A stretch of 64,000 nucleotides of DNA from an uncultured Erythrobacter sp. (GCA_947495695.1 CANLZP010000001.1:827069-891068), one strand, 5' to 3'; positions 36,452-46,766 are shown, numbered from the stretch's first letter. Numbers and translations: made by a program. The notes: generated by a model not told the origin, from the letters alone.

Positions 36452-38289
36452 TGTGTCAGCCTTGCTTTTACCAACCCGCGCACCGCATTGCCGAGCCAAA
36501 ATTCCTGTGTGAGATCGTCGCCCGCCAAATCAGCAAGCGTCAGCTTGGCCTCGCGGGCTTTGCCTGCCTCGATCAGCGAGCGGCGCAGCACACCCGGCAA
36601 CAGCCCAAGATCAGCCTGAGGAGTCAGCAAGATGCCGTCGCGTTCGACAAAGATATTTGTGAAGCTGCCCTCGGTCACTAAGCCATCATCGCGCACCAGC
36701 AGTGCCTCGCTGGCACCCTTATCGCGGGCCACTTCCAACGCTTCTTCATAAAAAGCGCGGTCGCTGGTTTTGTGCCGCAAACGCCAGTCGCCCGGATCAA
36801 CCGGGATCGGCAGTGCGATAGCCTGCAGCGCGCCATCGGATTGTTGGGGCAGCGTGGAAGCCTGCAAAGCGATCGCCCCCTTGCGCGAGGCCAACAGCCG
36901 CACCTTGCTGGGATGCTCCAGCTCGAAACACAAAGCCTGGATCTGATTGCGCGCTGCATGACGATCAAATTCGAACCCCAACGCGCTGGCGCTGGCCTTC
37001 ATCCGCTCCAGATGCATCTCTAGCAAATCTATCCCGGTCTCTGGAGTGAACCGCATGGTCTCGATCAAATCGCATTGCGGCGCGGTCGCATCGGGCGAGG
37101 CCGCGCGGGCAAAGCCTGCTTTAACTTCGCATTCGCGCCGCTCGGACATGGCGTCGCTATCGGCAACAATGGCAGAGCCGACGCCCAACACCGCTGTCCC
37201 TTGGCCATTTTCAATCGGGGTGAGCCGCAAGGTGCGAATCGCGACATTGAATGCCGCATCCGATCCGCCATCAGCAGCGGGGCCGCCAATCCGGCCGATC
37301 GCGCCGCAATAGGGGCCGCGGGCATCGCGCTCTATCTCGTCAATCAGCTCCATCGCTCTAATCTTAGGCGCGCCGGTGATGGACCCACACGGGAAGATCG
37401 CCCGGATCAGATCAATCGCGCCCTTGCCCGGTTGCAATGTGGCACGCACGCTGGAGACCATCTGGTGGACCGTTGGATAGGATTCCACGGTAAAGGGTGC
37501 TTCAACCCGAACGCTGCCGGCTTGGGACACGCGCGACAAGTCATTGCGCATCAGATCAACAATCATCAAATTTTCGGCTTTGTCTTTCTCCGACGCTGCC
37601 AGCTCGTCGCGCAGAGCCGCGTCAGTGTTTGGATCATGGCTGCGCGGTCGGGTGCCTTTCATCGGCTTAACCTTCGCCTGGGAATCTTGCAGCGAGAAAA
37701 ACAGCTCGGGCGACAGGCTCAACAACCAATGCGATCCGTCAAAGATCAAGCCGCCATATCCTGCCTGTGCGGCTGGTCGCAATGCGGCATAAAGCGCGAT
37801 GGGATCGCCGCGATACGATCCAGCCAGCGGATAGGTCAGATTGGCTTGATAAATGTCGCCTGCGCGGATCGCGTCCTGCAATGTTGCAAAATTCTTTGTG
37901 TAACCGCCGGTCGATATTTGCGGGGTGAGCGGACCGAGCGAGGCCTCGCCTTCGCTATTATCCGCCAGCCATTGAGGCACTTCACCGGCAGCAATCTCGG
38001 TGGCTTCGGCAAACAGGCCGAGCCACACCAAAGGGCCATCTGCGCCGGTACGGCTTTGCGCCAAAGGGGCAAGGCGTGGTTCCAAGGCTAGACCTGCTTC
38101 ATAGGCGATGTACCCGGCCAGCGTCGCGCCGCTTTCGCGCCGCGCTGCATCGGCCTGTTGCAGCACATCGCTCACCTCATCCGCGCGCCGAGCCACGAAG
38201 ATTTGTCTTGGATTGGCATACAGATGTGCTGGTGCAGCGGCGTCGCTGCGCGCGTCATCCAACAGGATAAAGGGAGTTTTTTGACCCAT
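36448..38289 (-). CDS. pabB: Fused aminodeoxychorismate synthase component I and lyase (PabB-PabC)
   Basis: A two-domain enzyme of 613 residues for 4-aminobenzoate (folate) synthesis. Residues 1 to about 400 are a chorismate-binding PabB domain, with [37 protein letters not shown] and [19 protein letters not shown]. From about residue 411 a PLP fold-type IV 4-amino-4-deoxychorismate lyase follows, with the lysine in [15 protein letters not shown] and [12 protein letters not shown]. PabA (glutaminase) is not present in the window. Such PabB-PabC fusions are known in several bacteria. The frame extends upstream of 38289, but ATG 38289 matches the usual start. It is divergent from the HerA-like gene by 108 bp. 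Confidence 0.94.
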   Translation of the reverse strand: MGQKTPFILLDDARSDAAAPAHLYANPRQIFVARRADEVSDVLQQADAARRESGATLAGYIAYEAGLALEPRLAPLAQSRTGADGPLVWLGLFAEATEIAAGEVPQWLADNSEGEASLGPLTPQISTGGYTKNFATLQDAIRAGDIYQANLTYPLAGSYRGDPIALYAALRPAAQAGYGGLIFDGSHWLLSLSPELFFSLQDSQAKVKPMKGTRPRSHDPNTDAALRDELAASEKDKAENLMIVDLMRNDLSRVSQAGSVRVEAPFTVESYPTVHQMVSSVRATLQPGKGAIDLIRAIFPCGSITGAPKIRAMELIDEIERDARGPYCGAIGRIGGPAADGGSDAAFNVAIRTLRLTPIENGQGTAVLGVGSAIVADSDAMSERRECEVKAGFARAASPDATAPQCDLIETMRFTPETGIDLLEMHLERMKASASALGFEFDRHAARNQIQALCFELEHPSKVRLLASRKGAIALQASTLPQQSDGALQAIALPIPVDPGDWRLRHKTSDRAFYEEALEVARDKGASEALLVRDDGLVTEGSFTNIFVERDGILLTPQADLGLLPGVLRRSLIEAGKAREAKLTLADLAGDDLTQEFWLGNAVRGLVKARLTQ

Positions 38290-38397
38290 AAATGCTGCCT
38301 TAGCCGCTTCCTCGCGCAAGTCGAGAACTTGACCGCTTATACCACCCTTTGCCACACGGAGTTTGAACCAGTTGATATACGGAGTTTCTTGCCAGTA

Positions 38398-39972
38398 ATG
38401 AGTGAAATTTTTCTTGGCCTCGCCAGCAATGGTGAGAAGCAATATTTGGACCTGTCACGCGCCAATCGTCACGGATTGATCGCGGGCGCAACCGGCACGG
38501 GCAAAACTGTGACCTTGCAGGGCATGGCCGAAAGCTTCTCTGCCAATGGTGTTCCGGTGTTTGTGGCCGATGTGAAAGGTGACTTGTCCGGCATTGCGAT
38601 GCCCGGATCACCCACTTTCAAGCATGCGGACAAGCTGGAGGGCCGGGCCAAGGAATTGGGTATGGAGGACTATGCCTATTCCGATAATTCGGTGGTCTTC
38701 TGGGATTTGTATGGCGAGCAAGGCCACCCCATCCGCACCACAGTTTCCGAGATGGGGCCATTGCTGCTGGCCCGTCTTCTCGATCTGAACGACACGCAAG
38801 AAGGCGTGTTGCAGATCGTTTTCCGCCATGCCGATGACAATGGCCTGTTGTTGCTCGACTTTGAAGACTTGCAATCCGTGCTGGCGTGGGCAGCGGCCAA
38901 TGCCAAGGAATTATCTGGCCAATATGGTAATGTCAGCAAGCAAAGCGTGGGCGCAATCCAACGCCAATTGCTCAGCTTTGAATCGCAAGGGGCCAATCAT
39001 TTCTTTGGTGAACCGGCGCTGGAAATCGATGATTTCCTACAGCTTGACGAGAGCGGCAAGGGCTATGTCAATGTGTTGGCGGCGGACAAATTGATGCGCA
39101 GCCCCAAGCTCTACGCCACATTTCTTTTGTGGTTGCTGGCCGAATTGTTCGAGAGTTTGCCCGAGGTCGGCGATCCGGAAAAACCGAAACTGGTATTCTT
39201 CTTCGACGAAGCGCATTTGCTGTTTGATGACGCGCCCAAAGCGCTGGAAGACAAGATCGAGCAAGTTGTTCGTCTGATCCGGTCAAAGGGCGTCGGCGTG
39301 TTTTTTGTAACGCAAAACCCGATCGACATTCCCGAAGAAGTAGCCGGCCAGTTAGGCAACCGCGTCCAACACGCTCTGCGCGCCTTCACCCCGCGCGACA
39401 AGAAAGCGATAAAGGCTGCGGCAGACACCTTCCGCATCAATGAAGACTTGGATGTGGAAGAAGCGATCACCGAATTGCGGGTGGGCGAAGCGCTGGTGTC
39501 CACTCTGATGGAGGACGGTGCGCCTTCGGTTGTGCAACGCACGCTGATCAAGCCGCCTCGCTCTCGCCTAGGTCCGGTGACCAAGAAAGAGCGCGCGATC
39601 ATGCAGTCGATCTCTCCGGTTGAAGGCAAATATGACGAGCGCGTGGACCGTGAAAGCGCCGACGAAGTGCTGGCACAAAAAGCCATTGATGCGGTGGAAA
39701 CCGCGAAAGAGGTGGAAGAAAAGGGTGAGGAAGAGGTCCGCAAGCGTCCTCGCAAAACGAAGAGCATTTGGGAGAAGGCGGTCTCGCGCGGGACCAAAGT
39801 GGCCGCCGGCGGTATGGCCGGTGCAGCAGCGGCAGCGGTGTTGGGCAAGAAAAGCCGGGCCAATCCGGTGAAGTCAGGCATTACATCGGCGGCAGGTTCG
39901 ATTGCGACTGATCTGGCTGGCCCCATCGCTGGGCGGTTTGTGCGCAATCTGATTGGCGGGCTGATGCGTTGA
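38398..39972 (+). CDS. HerA-like ATPase (DUF853)
   Basis: A 524-residue protein with a HerA/FtsK-type ATPase core: Walker A GATGTGKT at residues 30-37 and Walker [16 protein letters not shown] near residue 264, with the arginine-finger region [24 protein letters not shown] in pieces. It belongs to the DUF853 group of predicted helicase/translocase proteins of unknown cellular role. A charged linker leads to a Gly/Ala-rich C-terminus that may contact a membrane ([15 protein letters not shown]). The nuclease NurA or a defence partner (SIR2, DUF4297) is not next to it. The start is ATG 38398, as the frame before it is antisense to pabBC. Confidence 0.88.
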   Translation: MSEIFLGLASNGEKQYLDLSRANRHGLIAGATGTGKTVTLQGMAESFSANGVPVFVADVKGDLSGIAMPGSPTFKHADKLEGRAKELGMEDYAYSDNSVVFWDLYGEQGHPIRTTVSEMGPLLLARLLDLNDTQEGVLQIVFRHADDNGLLLLDFEDLQSVLAWAAANAKELSGQYGNVSKQSVGAIQRQLLSFESQGANHFFGEPALEIDDFLQLDESGKGYVNVLAADKLMRSPKLYATFLLWLLAELFESLPEVGDPEKPKLVFFFDEAHLLFDDAPKALEDKIEQVVRLIRSKGVGVFFVTQNPIDIPEEVAGQLGNRVQHALRAFTPRDKKAIKAAADTFRINEDLDVEEAITELRVGEALVSTLMEDGAPSVVQRTLIKPPRSRLGPVTKKERAIMQSISPVEGKYDERVDRESADEVLAQKAIDAVETAKEVEEKGEEEVRKRPRKTKSIWEKAVSRGTKVAAGGMAGAAAAAVLGKKSRANPVKSGITSAAGSIATDLAGPIAGRFVRNLIGGLMR

Positions 39973-39976
39973 CGCG

Positions 39977-41071
39977 CTAGCTGGCTTCCTCGCGCCACAA
40001 GCGGTGATTTTCGAACACCAATTGGAATGGCATGGGGAAGTCGAGCAAGGCGTTGCCGCCAACTTTGTCCAGCAATGCGGCGCACCCGGCGCGCTCGTCG
40101 TCTTCCATTGCATCCAGGCAGTCCAAGGCGCGTTGCAGCATCCACAGGCTGAACGGGCTCGCCATGCGGGTCGATGAGACGGTGCCAAGCGAGTATTCGG
40201 CCATGCCGACGGCGCGCGGCACTTCTCGATCGGCACTAGCCTTGCCCCATTCGGCGGTCAGCTCGGCAGTGCGCATCAAATTGGGCAATTGTTCGTCCAT
40301 CATCCGGCGCAAGATTGGCAGCAGAGTATCTGGCACCGCATCATCGGGCAGGAATTCGCCCGATAATGGCTGTTCGACATCCACCATTCGCTCGACCCAT
40401 TGTGCCACATGCGGAGCCAAGCGCTTCATGATCTCACCCGAGGCTGGATCACGATAAAGATGCGCATAGAGCGGACCGATCAGGCCAAAATCGCCAATCG
40501 ACGGACGCGTTCCGAACAGAAAGTCATGGGCCTGGAAATGGATGTCGAGGTCCGCCAGCAATGCTTCATAACTGGCTTCGATGGCAGGAATGGTTATTTC
40601 ATTGATGCCAAGAATGGGCACAAATCCGCGAAACCGCTCACCAATTGCCTTGCCGATGGCGACATGCTGATCGGCTGACGCATCGGGAGCCATGGAACGT
40701 CCAAACTCGCCGTAAATCCATTCCTCATTGTAATTCCAGCGGTAATGCATCGCCGGAATGACCAACCATTCATCGCCAAAGCATTCCAGCAGTAGCGCGG
40801 CGAAGCGTTGGCGCGGGCCTGACGGATAGACCGAGGGACCCCCGGCGCTGGCCTCATAATGATCAATGATCACGCTGGTGTCCTGCAGAAGCGTGCCATC
40901 GTCCAACTGGACCACTGGTATGACCATACGGCCAATCGCAGGAAGGATCAGTTCTTGCCTGACCTTTTCATTCGGAGCGACTTCGCGATAGTCCGCCCCT
41001 TTCCAATCGAGATAGGCACGCGCCTTACCAGTGAACAGGGATGGGTCAGAGCCATAGAGAATATCAGTCAT
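39977..41071 (-). CDS. Glutathione S-transferase-like protein with C-terminal extension
   Basis: The 364-residue product starts with a GST-type thioredoxin fold, TDILYGSDPSLFTGKARAYLDWKG, with the cis-Pro region VIPVVQLDDGTLLQDTSVI. An all-helical GST C-terminal domain containing FGTRPSIGDFGLIGPLYAHLY follows. Standard GSTs are about 220 residues, so the last 100 or so residues are extra and end in a region with MLQRALDCLDAMEDDERAGC. The glutathione-activating Ser or Tyr is not obvious (Ser in YGSDPS is a candidate). It starts 49 bp after the histidine kinase and may belong to that operon. Confidence 0.78.
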   Translation of the reverse strand: MTDILYGSDPSLFTGKARAYLDWKGADYREVAPNEKVRQELILPAIGRMVIPVVQLDDGTLLQDTSVIIDHYEASAGGPSVYPSGPRQRFAALLLECFGDEWLVIPAMHYRWNYNEEWIYGEFGRSMAPDASADQHVAIGKAIGERFRGFVPILGINEITIPAIEASYEALLADLDIHFQAHDFLFGTRPSIGDFGLIGPLYAHLYRDPASGEIMKRLAPHVAQWVERMVDVEQPLSGEFLPDDAVPDTLLPILRRMMDEQLPNLMRTAELTAEWGKASADREVPRAVGMAEYSLGTVSSTRMASPFSLWMLQRALDCLDAMEDDERAGCAALLDKVGGNALLDFPMPFQLVFENHRLWREEAS

Positions 41072-41120
41072 AAGGGGCCATTCGCCTTTCCAGGCGAACT
41101 GGTTACGCTGCTTGATCGAT

Positions 41121-42584
41121 TCAGGATAGCGGTAAGCGTAGTTCTGCTCGTAGCCCACCCTCAGAACGGTTTGACAAGGTGAGCGAGCCGCCATGCTGGT
41201 CGGCAATGGCGCGGGCCAAGGTCAGACCCAGACCGGCTCCGCCAGTGGCACGATTGCGCGAAGCCTCTCCACGGGCGAAAGGCTCCAGCATTGCTGCAAG
41301 CCGATCGTCCGGGATACCCGGCCCATTGTCCTGGATCACGATCACTGCGACGCCATCATCGTCACTCAGCGAAACCTCGGCACCTCCACCATAGCGCACT
41401 GCGTTAGAAATCAGATTGCGCAATGCCCGCTTGACCCATGTGACATGGATGGCGCCGACAATGCGCGGCGCGTCGGTCAGCTCCACCGGCTCACCCAAAT
41501 CCTCAAACTCGTCGACCACCGATTGCGCCAAGGCGGTGATGTTGGTGCGCTCTGGTGCTTGTGCGTTTCGGCCAATGCGTGCCAGCGACAATATGTCGTC
41601 CAGAGTGTGATTTATGTCGTCGATGCTTTCCGCCATCCGGCTGCGCTGCTTGTCATCGCCCACGCTTTCGATCCGCACTCGCAAGGCCGCCAGCGGTGTC
41701 TTGAGATCATGGCCAATGGCCCCCAGCATCACATCCTTTTCATCCAACATGGATGCGATGCGCGCCTCCATCGCGTTGTGGGCCGCGATCAGCCGACGAA
41801 TGTCTTGCGGGCCAGCAGGTTTAACCGGCACAGCCTTGTCTGGATTGAGCGCAAACGCATCAACCCGGTTGGTCAGCTGAGCCACAGGGCGTGTGATACG
41901 CCGCAATACGGTATAGAGCAGGCCGAACAGAACCACGAATATTACCAGCGTCTGCAAGACGACCGAGCGGGCAATAGCAGCGGGGCGGGGTGGTTCGGCA
42001 ACGCGCGCGATCGCCCAGCCCTGATTGTCAGGCAGCTCAACTGCCGCGACCATTATCGTGCGATCTTGCCATCCTGCCTGCCGCATTCGTGGGCGGTTTT
42101 TGGCCATCGAGATGATGAAAGGATCGTCACCTGCACGCCTTCTGACCACCTGCACCTGCTGAAAACCGTACAATTGTTCTGTCAGAACTTCGCTGACTTT
42201 TTCTTCTAATGACGAGCTGCGCGAATCGCGCGGTTGGGGCAGGAACGTATCGTCTCTTTGCAGGCCAAGGCGCCGCCATCTGCGGTTGCCACCTGCGGAT
42301 GGTTTGCCGCCGCGTTCAGCAAAGATTGCATCGCGGTACGCGCGCCGTTCTTCGAGGTGGTCAAAGCGCCTTAGACCCTCATACGCGGGCCGGTCGTTCC
42401 TCTGATCTGCGCTTACCAATCGGAATGCGATGGCATTGACCAAGCCTGCTTCGCGGCGTTGTTCGGCAGCTTGATACAACAGGACGGCAGAGACCGCCTG
42501 GCCCACCAACAGACCAAAGGCGACCACCAGCATCACTTGTCCCAGCAGGCTTTTGAAAAGTGGGAATTGCAGGCGTGACAGCAT
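41121..42584 (-). CDS. Sensor histidine kinase (OmpR-partner type)
   Basis: A membrane-bound HPK1-type kinase of 487 residues. One membrane helix lies near residues 12-34, then a periplasmic domain of roughly 160 residues unusually rich in Arg (RRAYRDAIFAERGG, NRRWRRLGLQRDD), and a second helix near 205-225. HAMP follows (RRITRPVAQLTNRVDAFA), then DHp with the phosphoacceptor His292 in GHDLKTPLAAL. CA boxes N (NLISNAVRYGGG), G1 (DNGPGIPDD) and G2 (GGAGLGLTLARAI) are complete. The start is ATG 42584, just after the response-regulator stop. An in-frame TTG at 42590 is less likely. Signal unknown. Confidence 0.92.
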   Translation of the reverse strand: MLSRLQFPLFKSLLGQVMLVVAFGLLVGQAVSAVLLYQAAEQRREAGLVNAIAFRLVSADQRNDRPAYEGLRRFDHLEERRAYRDAIFAERGGKPSAGGNRRWRRLGLQRDDTFLPQPRDSRSSSLEEKVSEVLTEQLYGFQQVQVVRRRAGDDPFIISMAKNRPRMRQAGWQDRTIMVAAVELPDNQGWAIARVAEPPRPAAIARSVVLQTLVIFVVLFGLLYTVLRRITRPVAQLTNRVDAFALNPDKAVPVKPAGPQDIRRLIAAHNAMEARIASMLDEKDVMLGAIGHDLKTPLAALRVRIESVGDDKQRSRMAESIDDINHTLDDILSLARIGRNAQAPERTNITALAQSVVDEFEDLGEPVELTDAPRIVGAIHVTWVKRALRNLISNAVRYGGGAEVSLSDDDGVAVIVIQDNGPGIPDDRLAAMLEPFARGEASRNRATGGAGLGLTLARAIADQHGGSLTLSNRSEGGLRAELRLPLS

Positions 42585-42586
42585 GA

Positions 42587-43324
42587 TCAATCCGCCTGCT
42601 TTGCGGTGCGCGAAACTTGTGCAGCAAAGCGATAGCCACCACCGCGCACGGTCAGGATAAATTGCGGATTGCTGCGATCTGGCTCGATCTTGCGGCGCAG
42701 GCGGCTGACCTGATTGTCCACCGCACGGTCAAATATATGCGCGGTTCGGCCCTGGACCATGTCAAGCAAACGATCCCGGTCCAACACTTCACGCGGATGA
42801 TCGAGGAAGGCGCGCAACAGGCGAAACTCGGCCGTAGAAATCGCGACTGAGACGCCTTCGGGATCAGTTAGTTTGCGCTTCAGCGGATCGAGGGTCCAGC
42901 CTTCGAAGGCGTACCCCATGCCTTCGTTCAAAGCGGCAGGCTCAGCGCGGTTAGAACGGCGCAGGACTGACCGGATCCGGGCCACCAGCTCGCGCGGCTC
43001 GAACGGTTTTACGACATAGTCATCCGCGCCCATTTCCAGACCCACGATGCGATCGGTCGGCTCGGCCTTGGCGGTCAGCAGAATGACCGGTAGGTTTTGC
43101 GCCTCGACCAAATGGCGGGTCAACGACAGCCCGTCTTCGCCCGGCATCATGATGTCGAGCAGCACCAGATCGGGCCGGGTGTCCTGCATAATGGTGCGGG
43201 CACTGGCTGCGCTTGCGGCTTCCTGCACGGCAAACCCCTGACCGGTCAGATACTCGGCCAGGGGTTCGCGCAAGGTTGATTCGTCATCAACCAGCAGCAG
43301 GGATACAGGCGCATCTTGGGTCAT
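42587..43324 (-). CDS. OmpR-family response regulator
   Basis: A 245-residue two-domain regulator. The receiver domain has the acidic pair DDE near residue 13, phospho-acceptor Asp57 in LVLLDIMMPGEDG and the switch lysine in ILLTAKAEP. The C-terminal winged-helix DNA-binding domain contains TAEFRLLRAFLDHPREVLDRDRLLD in pieces and ends in LTVRGGGYRFA. It lies between an EF-hand gene (46 bp upstream) and its kinase (stop and start separated by two bases). Target genes are unknown. Confidence 0.95.
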   Translation of the reverse strand: MTQDAPVSLLLVDDESTLREPLAEYLTGQGFAVQEAASAASARTIMQDTRPDLVLLDIMMPGEDGLSLTRHLVEAQNLPVILLTAKAEPTDRIVGLEMGADDYVVKPFEPRELVARIRSVLRRSNRAEPAALNEGMGYAFEGWTLDPLKRKLTDPEGVSVAISTAEFRLLRAFLDHPREVLDRDRLLDMVQGRTAHIFDRAVDNQVSRLRRKIEPDRSNPQFILTVRGGGYRFAAQVSRTAKQAD

Positions 43325-43370
43325 TGATCATGTCCTTGCCGCACCTGTGCCCGCGGCTCAACTGCTGAGC

Positions 43371-44036
43371 TTAGTTTTGCGAGCGGCGCTCTTGCATGCG
43401 GGCCTCGCGGGCAGCTTTGCGCTCTTCTTTGGTGATTGTACCCGAATTATCCGTATCGGCCTTGGCAAAGCGTGCTTCAACCGCAGCATCAAACTCAGCG
43501 CGGGTTACGGCCTTGTCGCCATTGGTATCGGCTCGCTTCAGCATTCGCATAGCGCGTTCACCGCCGCGGCGATGCTTCTTGCCGCGATATTCACCGCGTT
43601 TACCTTTGCGTGCTTCCTTGCCCGCTTTCAATTCAGCCTCGCTCAGGCCGCCACTGCCATCTGTGTCCATTTGGGCAAAGCGATGCTCGTGGTGCTTGGT
43701 CCGACGTTCAGCCCGCTTTTCTTGCCGAGCTTCGCGGGCAGCCTGCATTTCGGCTTGAGTGACTTCGCCGTCACCATTGGCGTCCATCTTGGCAAAGCGT
43801 TCGGCGTGTCTGGCTTCGCGGTCTGCCGCATCGATCTGACCATTTCCATCGGCATCCATCTTGGCGAACATCGCCCCACTGTGCGCTTTGGCTTCGGCCA
43901 GGCTGACAACTCCGTCGGCATTGGCATCGGGGCCAGTTTTGCCGCCATGGTGGTTGGCATAAGCGCTGGTTGCACCCGAAAGGGCCCCAAATGAGGCAAG
44001 GGCTGCAGCGGAAAGTGTCAATGTCAGTTTTTTCAT
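43371..44036 (-). CDS. Periplasmic EF-hand protein with six calcium-binding loops
   Basis: A signal peptide ending near AYA-NH is followed by six EF-hand-like loops: DANADGVVSLAE, DADGNGQIDAAD, DANGDGEVTQAE, DTDGSGGLSEAE, DTNGDKAVTRAE and DTDNSGTITKEE. Three of them show the full DxDxDG ligand pattern, and the others have a changed ligand or are partly degenerate. The stretches between loops are rich in Lys, Arg and His and resemble helices. At 221 residues with a signal sequence, the product should bind Ca2+ in the periplasm. The gene is directly upstream of the response regulator on the same strand, with a small hairpin (GCTCA/TGAGC) after the stop. It may report calcium to the kinase. Confidence 0.88.
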   Translation of the reverse strand: MKKLTLTLSAAALASFGALSGATSAYANHHGGKTGPDANADGVVSLAEAKAHSGAMFAKMDADGNGQIDAADREARHAERFAKMDANGDGEVTQAEMQAAREARQEKRAERRTKHHEHRFAQMDTDGSGGLSEAELKAGKEARKGKRGEYRGKKHRRGGERAMRMLKRADTNGDKAVTRAEFDAAVEARFAKADTDNSGTITKEERKAAREARMQERRSQN

Positions 44037-44332
44037 GTCTCAGGCTCCTAAATCGTAAAGGTTAGAGCAGCGACCCAGTCCGGCCGGTCCAGGGGAGGGG
44101 AACATCCCAAGGGGACTGGGGGAGGGGGTCCGATCGACAATGGGCCGCTACTCTTGAAGCCTGTTTTATAGATGATGTGTCGCAGGATTATGCCGCATCA
44201 CACGGTATTTGTCGCAATTTGTATCAATTGCGCAAAGTCATTCATCCAGCGGAAATGCGGACCTGTCGCGCATCTGCATTGCCAGAGCCAAATGGACAAA
44301 ATTGTCCCATAACCGCTCCTCCTCTGCTCCCC

Positions 44333-44713
44333 TTACTTTGGGGCGACCATGCAAAATGCGTTCAGCTTATTGCCATCCGGGTCGCGGAAGTATCCGGCAT
44401 AAAAGCCTTCATCGCCGCGCGGTCCGGGTGCGCCTTCATCGCTGCCGCCATGGGCCAATGCCGTGTCATAGATTTGCTGAACTGCCTCGGGCGTTTCCAC
44501 TTGCAAAGCAACCATGGTGCCATTGCCAACGCTGGCGGGCTGTTCGTCAAAGGGCTTTGTTGCAGCCACGCCTGCTGCGCCGCCCATCTCGCCCCAAGCG
44601 ATAAAGGTTTCAAACTCCATCATACGCCCAACCCCAAAATGCTTCGCAATCGCATCATAGAATTGCGCCGCACGCGGCAGATCATTGGTCCCCAGTGTCA
44701 CATATCCGATCAT
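44333..44713 (-). CDS. VOC-superfamily (glyoxalase-like) protein
   Basis: A 126-residue single-domain protein of the vicinal-oxygen-chelate superfamily: MIGYVTLGTNDLPRAAQFYDAI at the start, a central helix VETPEAVQQIYDTALAHGG, and the C-terminal YAGYFRDPDGNKLNAFCM with the conserved DPDGN motif and a metal-ligand-type position. Members include glyoxalase I, dioxygenases and resistance proteins. Here the substrate is unknown and not all three metal ligands can be placed by eye. It is a single gene, about 100 bp from aminopeptidase P. Confidence 0.85.
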   Translation of the reverse strand: MIGYVTLGTNDLPRAAQFYDAIAKHFGVGRMMEFETFIAWGEMGGAAGVAATKPFDEQPASVGNGTMVALQVETPEAVQQIYDTALAHGGSDEGAPGPRGDEGFYAGYFRDPDGNKLNAFCMVAPK

Positions 44714-44812
44714 CGCATCGCTCCTTTTCCGAATCGCCTAAAGACGGAACAATAAGGGAACAAATGCGAGTCAGCAAGCGTGCTGATGAAGGTTCACATC
44801 AGTGGATACAAA

Positions 44813-46618
44813 CTATAGCGGAGCGCATTCCTGCTCCAGCCAGGCCAGATCATCACCCTGCAATTGCGGGCTAAGCAGGGCGAGCACCTGCTGGTGATAG
44901 CTATCGACCCATGCGATTTCTTCTGAGCTCAGCAGGCCTTTTTCGATCAATCGGCGGTCAAGCGGAACGAAGGTGAGCGTTTCAAAGCCATAATATTCGC
45001 CTTCAGCACCATCGATCTCACGCGCCTCAGTCAGCACCAGATTTTCGATCCGAATGCCAAAATGGTCTTGCTTGTAATAGCCAGGCTCGTTCGACAGGAT
45101 CATCCCCGGGATCAATGCCTGATCGGTTCCGGCCTGTGCTCCGGCGGCTTTGGAAATGCGTTGTGGACCTTCGTGAACGGATAGGAAGCTACCCACACCG
45201 TGACCCGTTCCATGTGCGAAATCGACCCCGGCAGACCACAGGGACTGGCGCGCAAAGCTGTCCAGCTGACTGCCCGCAGTACCCTTGGGGAACACAGCCT
45301 GATCAATCGCGATATGGCCCTTCAGGACGCGCGTGTTGCGGTCGGTCATTTCCTTGCTTGGCTCGCCCGGGCCAATCCAGATGGTACGAGTAATATCGGT
45401 TGTGCCGTCGAGATATTGCCCTCCAGAATCAACCAGATAGATGCTGGAGGGCGGGATCGCGATATTGCTGTCATCATCCACCCGGTAATGAGGCAGAGCC
45501 GCATGCGGGCCGGCAGCCGAGATCGTATCAAAGCTCAGATCGCGCAAATCGCTATGTTCTTCGCGGAAGCTTTTCAGCTTGGCAGCGGCTGCCAATTCAT
45601 CAATTTTGCCCGAAGGGCCTTCGAGGGTAAGCCAATGCAAAAAGCGCGTAACCGCCGCCCCGTCGCGGGCTTGCGCATCGCGGTGGCCCTGCTGCTCGAC
45701 CGGATTCTTGATCGCTTTGGGCAAAATGGTGGGATCGCGGTTGAACGACACCTCGGCGCCGCCTTCTTCCAGCAATTGCGCAATCGCGGCGACGCCATAT
45801 TCGGGATCGACCGAGATGCGCTTGCCCTTGAGGCTGCCCAGCGCACCGGCAAATTCGTTGCGGTCACGGATGGAGATGGCATTGCCAAGATGCTGCGACA
45901 GCTCGGGCGTGATCTTTTCAGGCGCGATGAACAATTCTGCAGTGCCATCGTCCTTGGCCACGACATAAGACAAGGCCACCGGCGTGTGATCGACATCGCT
46001 GCCGCGAATGTTGAGCAGCCATGCGATCGAATCGAGCGCACTGATGACCGCTCCATCATATCCTTCATCTTTCAGCCATTCAGCGATCTGGCCGCGTTTC
46101 TCGGCAGAGGATTGGCCGGCATATTTGTCGTCATGCACCAGCGCCACGGCTGGCGATGGCTCGGGCTGGTCCTGCCACACGGCATCGATCGGGTTGCCTG
46201 ATACCGGCACCAATTGGATGCCCGACTTTTCCAGGGAAGCCGAGACCGTTTTGACCCATTTCGCTGTGTGCAACCACGGATCAAAACCGATCCGCGCGCC
46301 TTGCTCGGCATTGTTGGCCAGCCAGCCGCCCATCGTCTCGGACGGGACTGAGCAATAATCATAGTGCGTGCCATCAACCTGATCGCGCACTTGAACGGTA
46401 TAGCGGCCATCCACGAACATCGCTGCTTTGTTGGACAAAACGATGGCACTGCCAGCCGATCCGCCAAACCCGGTCAGCCATGCCAAACGCTGGGCATAGG
46501 CGCCGACATATTCGCTGACGTGTTCATCCGAAATTGGAACGACAAAGCCGTCCAGTTCCTGACGCTTGAGTTCCTTACGCAAGGCATCAAGGCGAGCTTC
46601 GTGGGTCTGCATCAACAT
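44813..46618 (-). CDS. Aminopeptidase P family protein (M24B)
   Basis: A Xaa-Pro aminopeptidase of about 601 residues with the three-domain layout of the long form: two creatinase-like N-terminal domains and a pita-bread metallopeptidase domain. Metal-binding residues appear in VDSGGQYLDGTTDITRT (two Asp), HGTGHGVGSFLSVHE (His), LSNEPGYY (Glu) and YGFETLTFVPLD (Glu). The start is ATG 46618, with AGGA about nine bases upstream. A GTG at 46660 is in frame. The enzyme removes the N-terminal residue before proline and is probably cytoplasmic because no signal peptide is visible. It is divergent from the prolyl oligopeptidase gene. Confidence 0.92.
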   Translation of the reverse strand: MLMQTHEARLDALRKELKRQELDGFVVPISDEHVSEYVGAYAQRLAWLTGFGGSAGSAIVLSNKAAMFVDGRYTVQVRDQVDGTHYDYCSVPSETMGGWLANNAEQGARIGFDPWLHTAKWVKTVSASLEKSGIQLVPVSGNPIDAVWQDQPEPSPAVALVHDDKYAGQSSAEKRGQIAEWLKDEGYDGAVISALDSIAWLLNIRGSDVDHTPVALSYVVAKDDGTAELFIAPEKITPELSQHLGNAISIRDRNEFAGALGSLKGKRISVDPEYGVAAIAQLLEEGGAEVSFNRDPTILPKAIKNPVEQQGHRDAQARDGAAVTRFLHWLTLEGPSGKIDELAAAAKLKSFREEHSDLRDLSFDTISAAGPHAALPHYRVDDDSNIAIPPSSIYLVDSGGQYLDGTTDITRTIWIGPGEPSKEMTDRNTRVLKGHIAIDQAVFPKGTAGSQLDSFARQSLWSAGVDFAHGTGHGVGSFLSVHEGPQRISKAAGAQAGTDQALIPGMILSNEPGYYKQDHFGIRIENLVLTEAREIDGAEGEYYGFETLTFVPLDRRLIEKGLLSSEEIAWVDSYHQQVLALLSPQLQGDDLAWLEQECAPL

Positions 46619-46766
46619 TTGGTCGAATCCTGGGTTTGTGTGCGGTGCATCTTGCTGCACATGGGCAATTGTTTATGTAGCCCAACATACGCTCTTCAGC
46701 GCTCGCTTTCCAGATCGGATCGCAACAGCCTTTGAAAAGCAGCCAAATTGCAAGGGATCGCAGCCC

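Noticed and set aside
38398-39972. HerA-like ATPase as part of an anti-phage system
   Set aside because: HerA partners in defence (SIR2, DUF4297, NurA-like nuclease) are not next to it, and it is flanked by pabBC and a GST, which are ordinary housekeeping neighbours. DUF853 members also occur widely outside defence islands.
45200-46201. Open frame of about 330 codons opposite aminopeptidase P
   Set aside because: It is antisense to a gene with clear metal-binding motifs, and its product shows no known fold. The same reasoning removes similar frames opposite gltD, pabBC, the histidine kinase and MmgE/PrpD.
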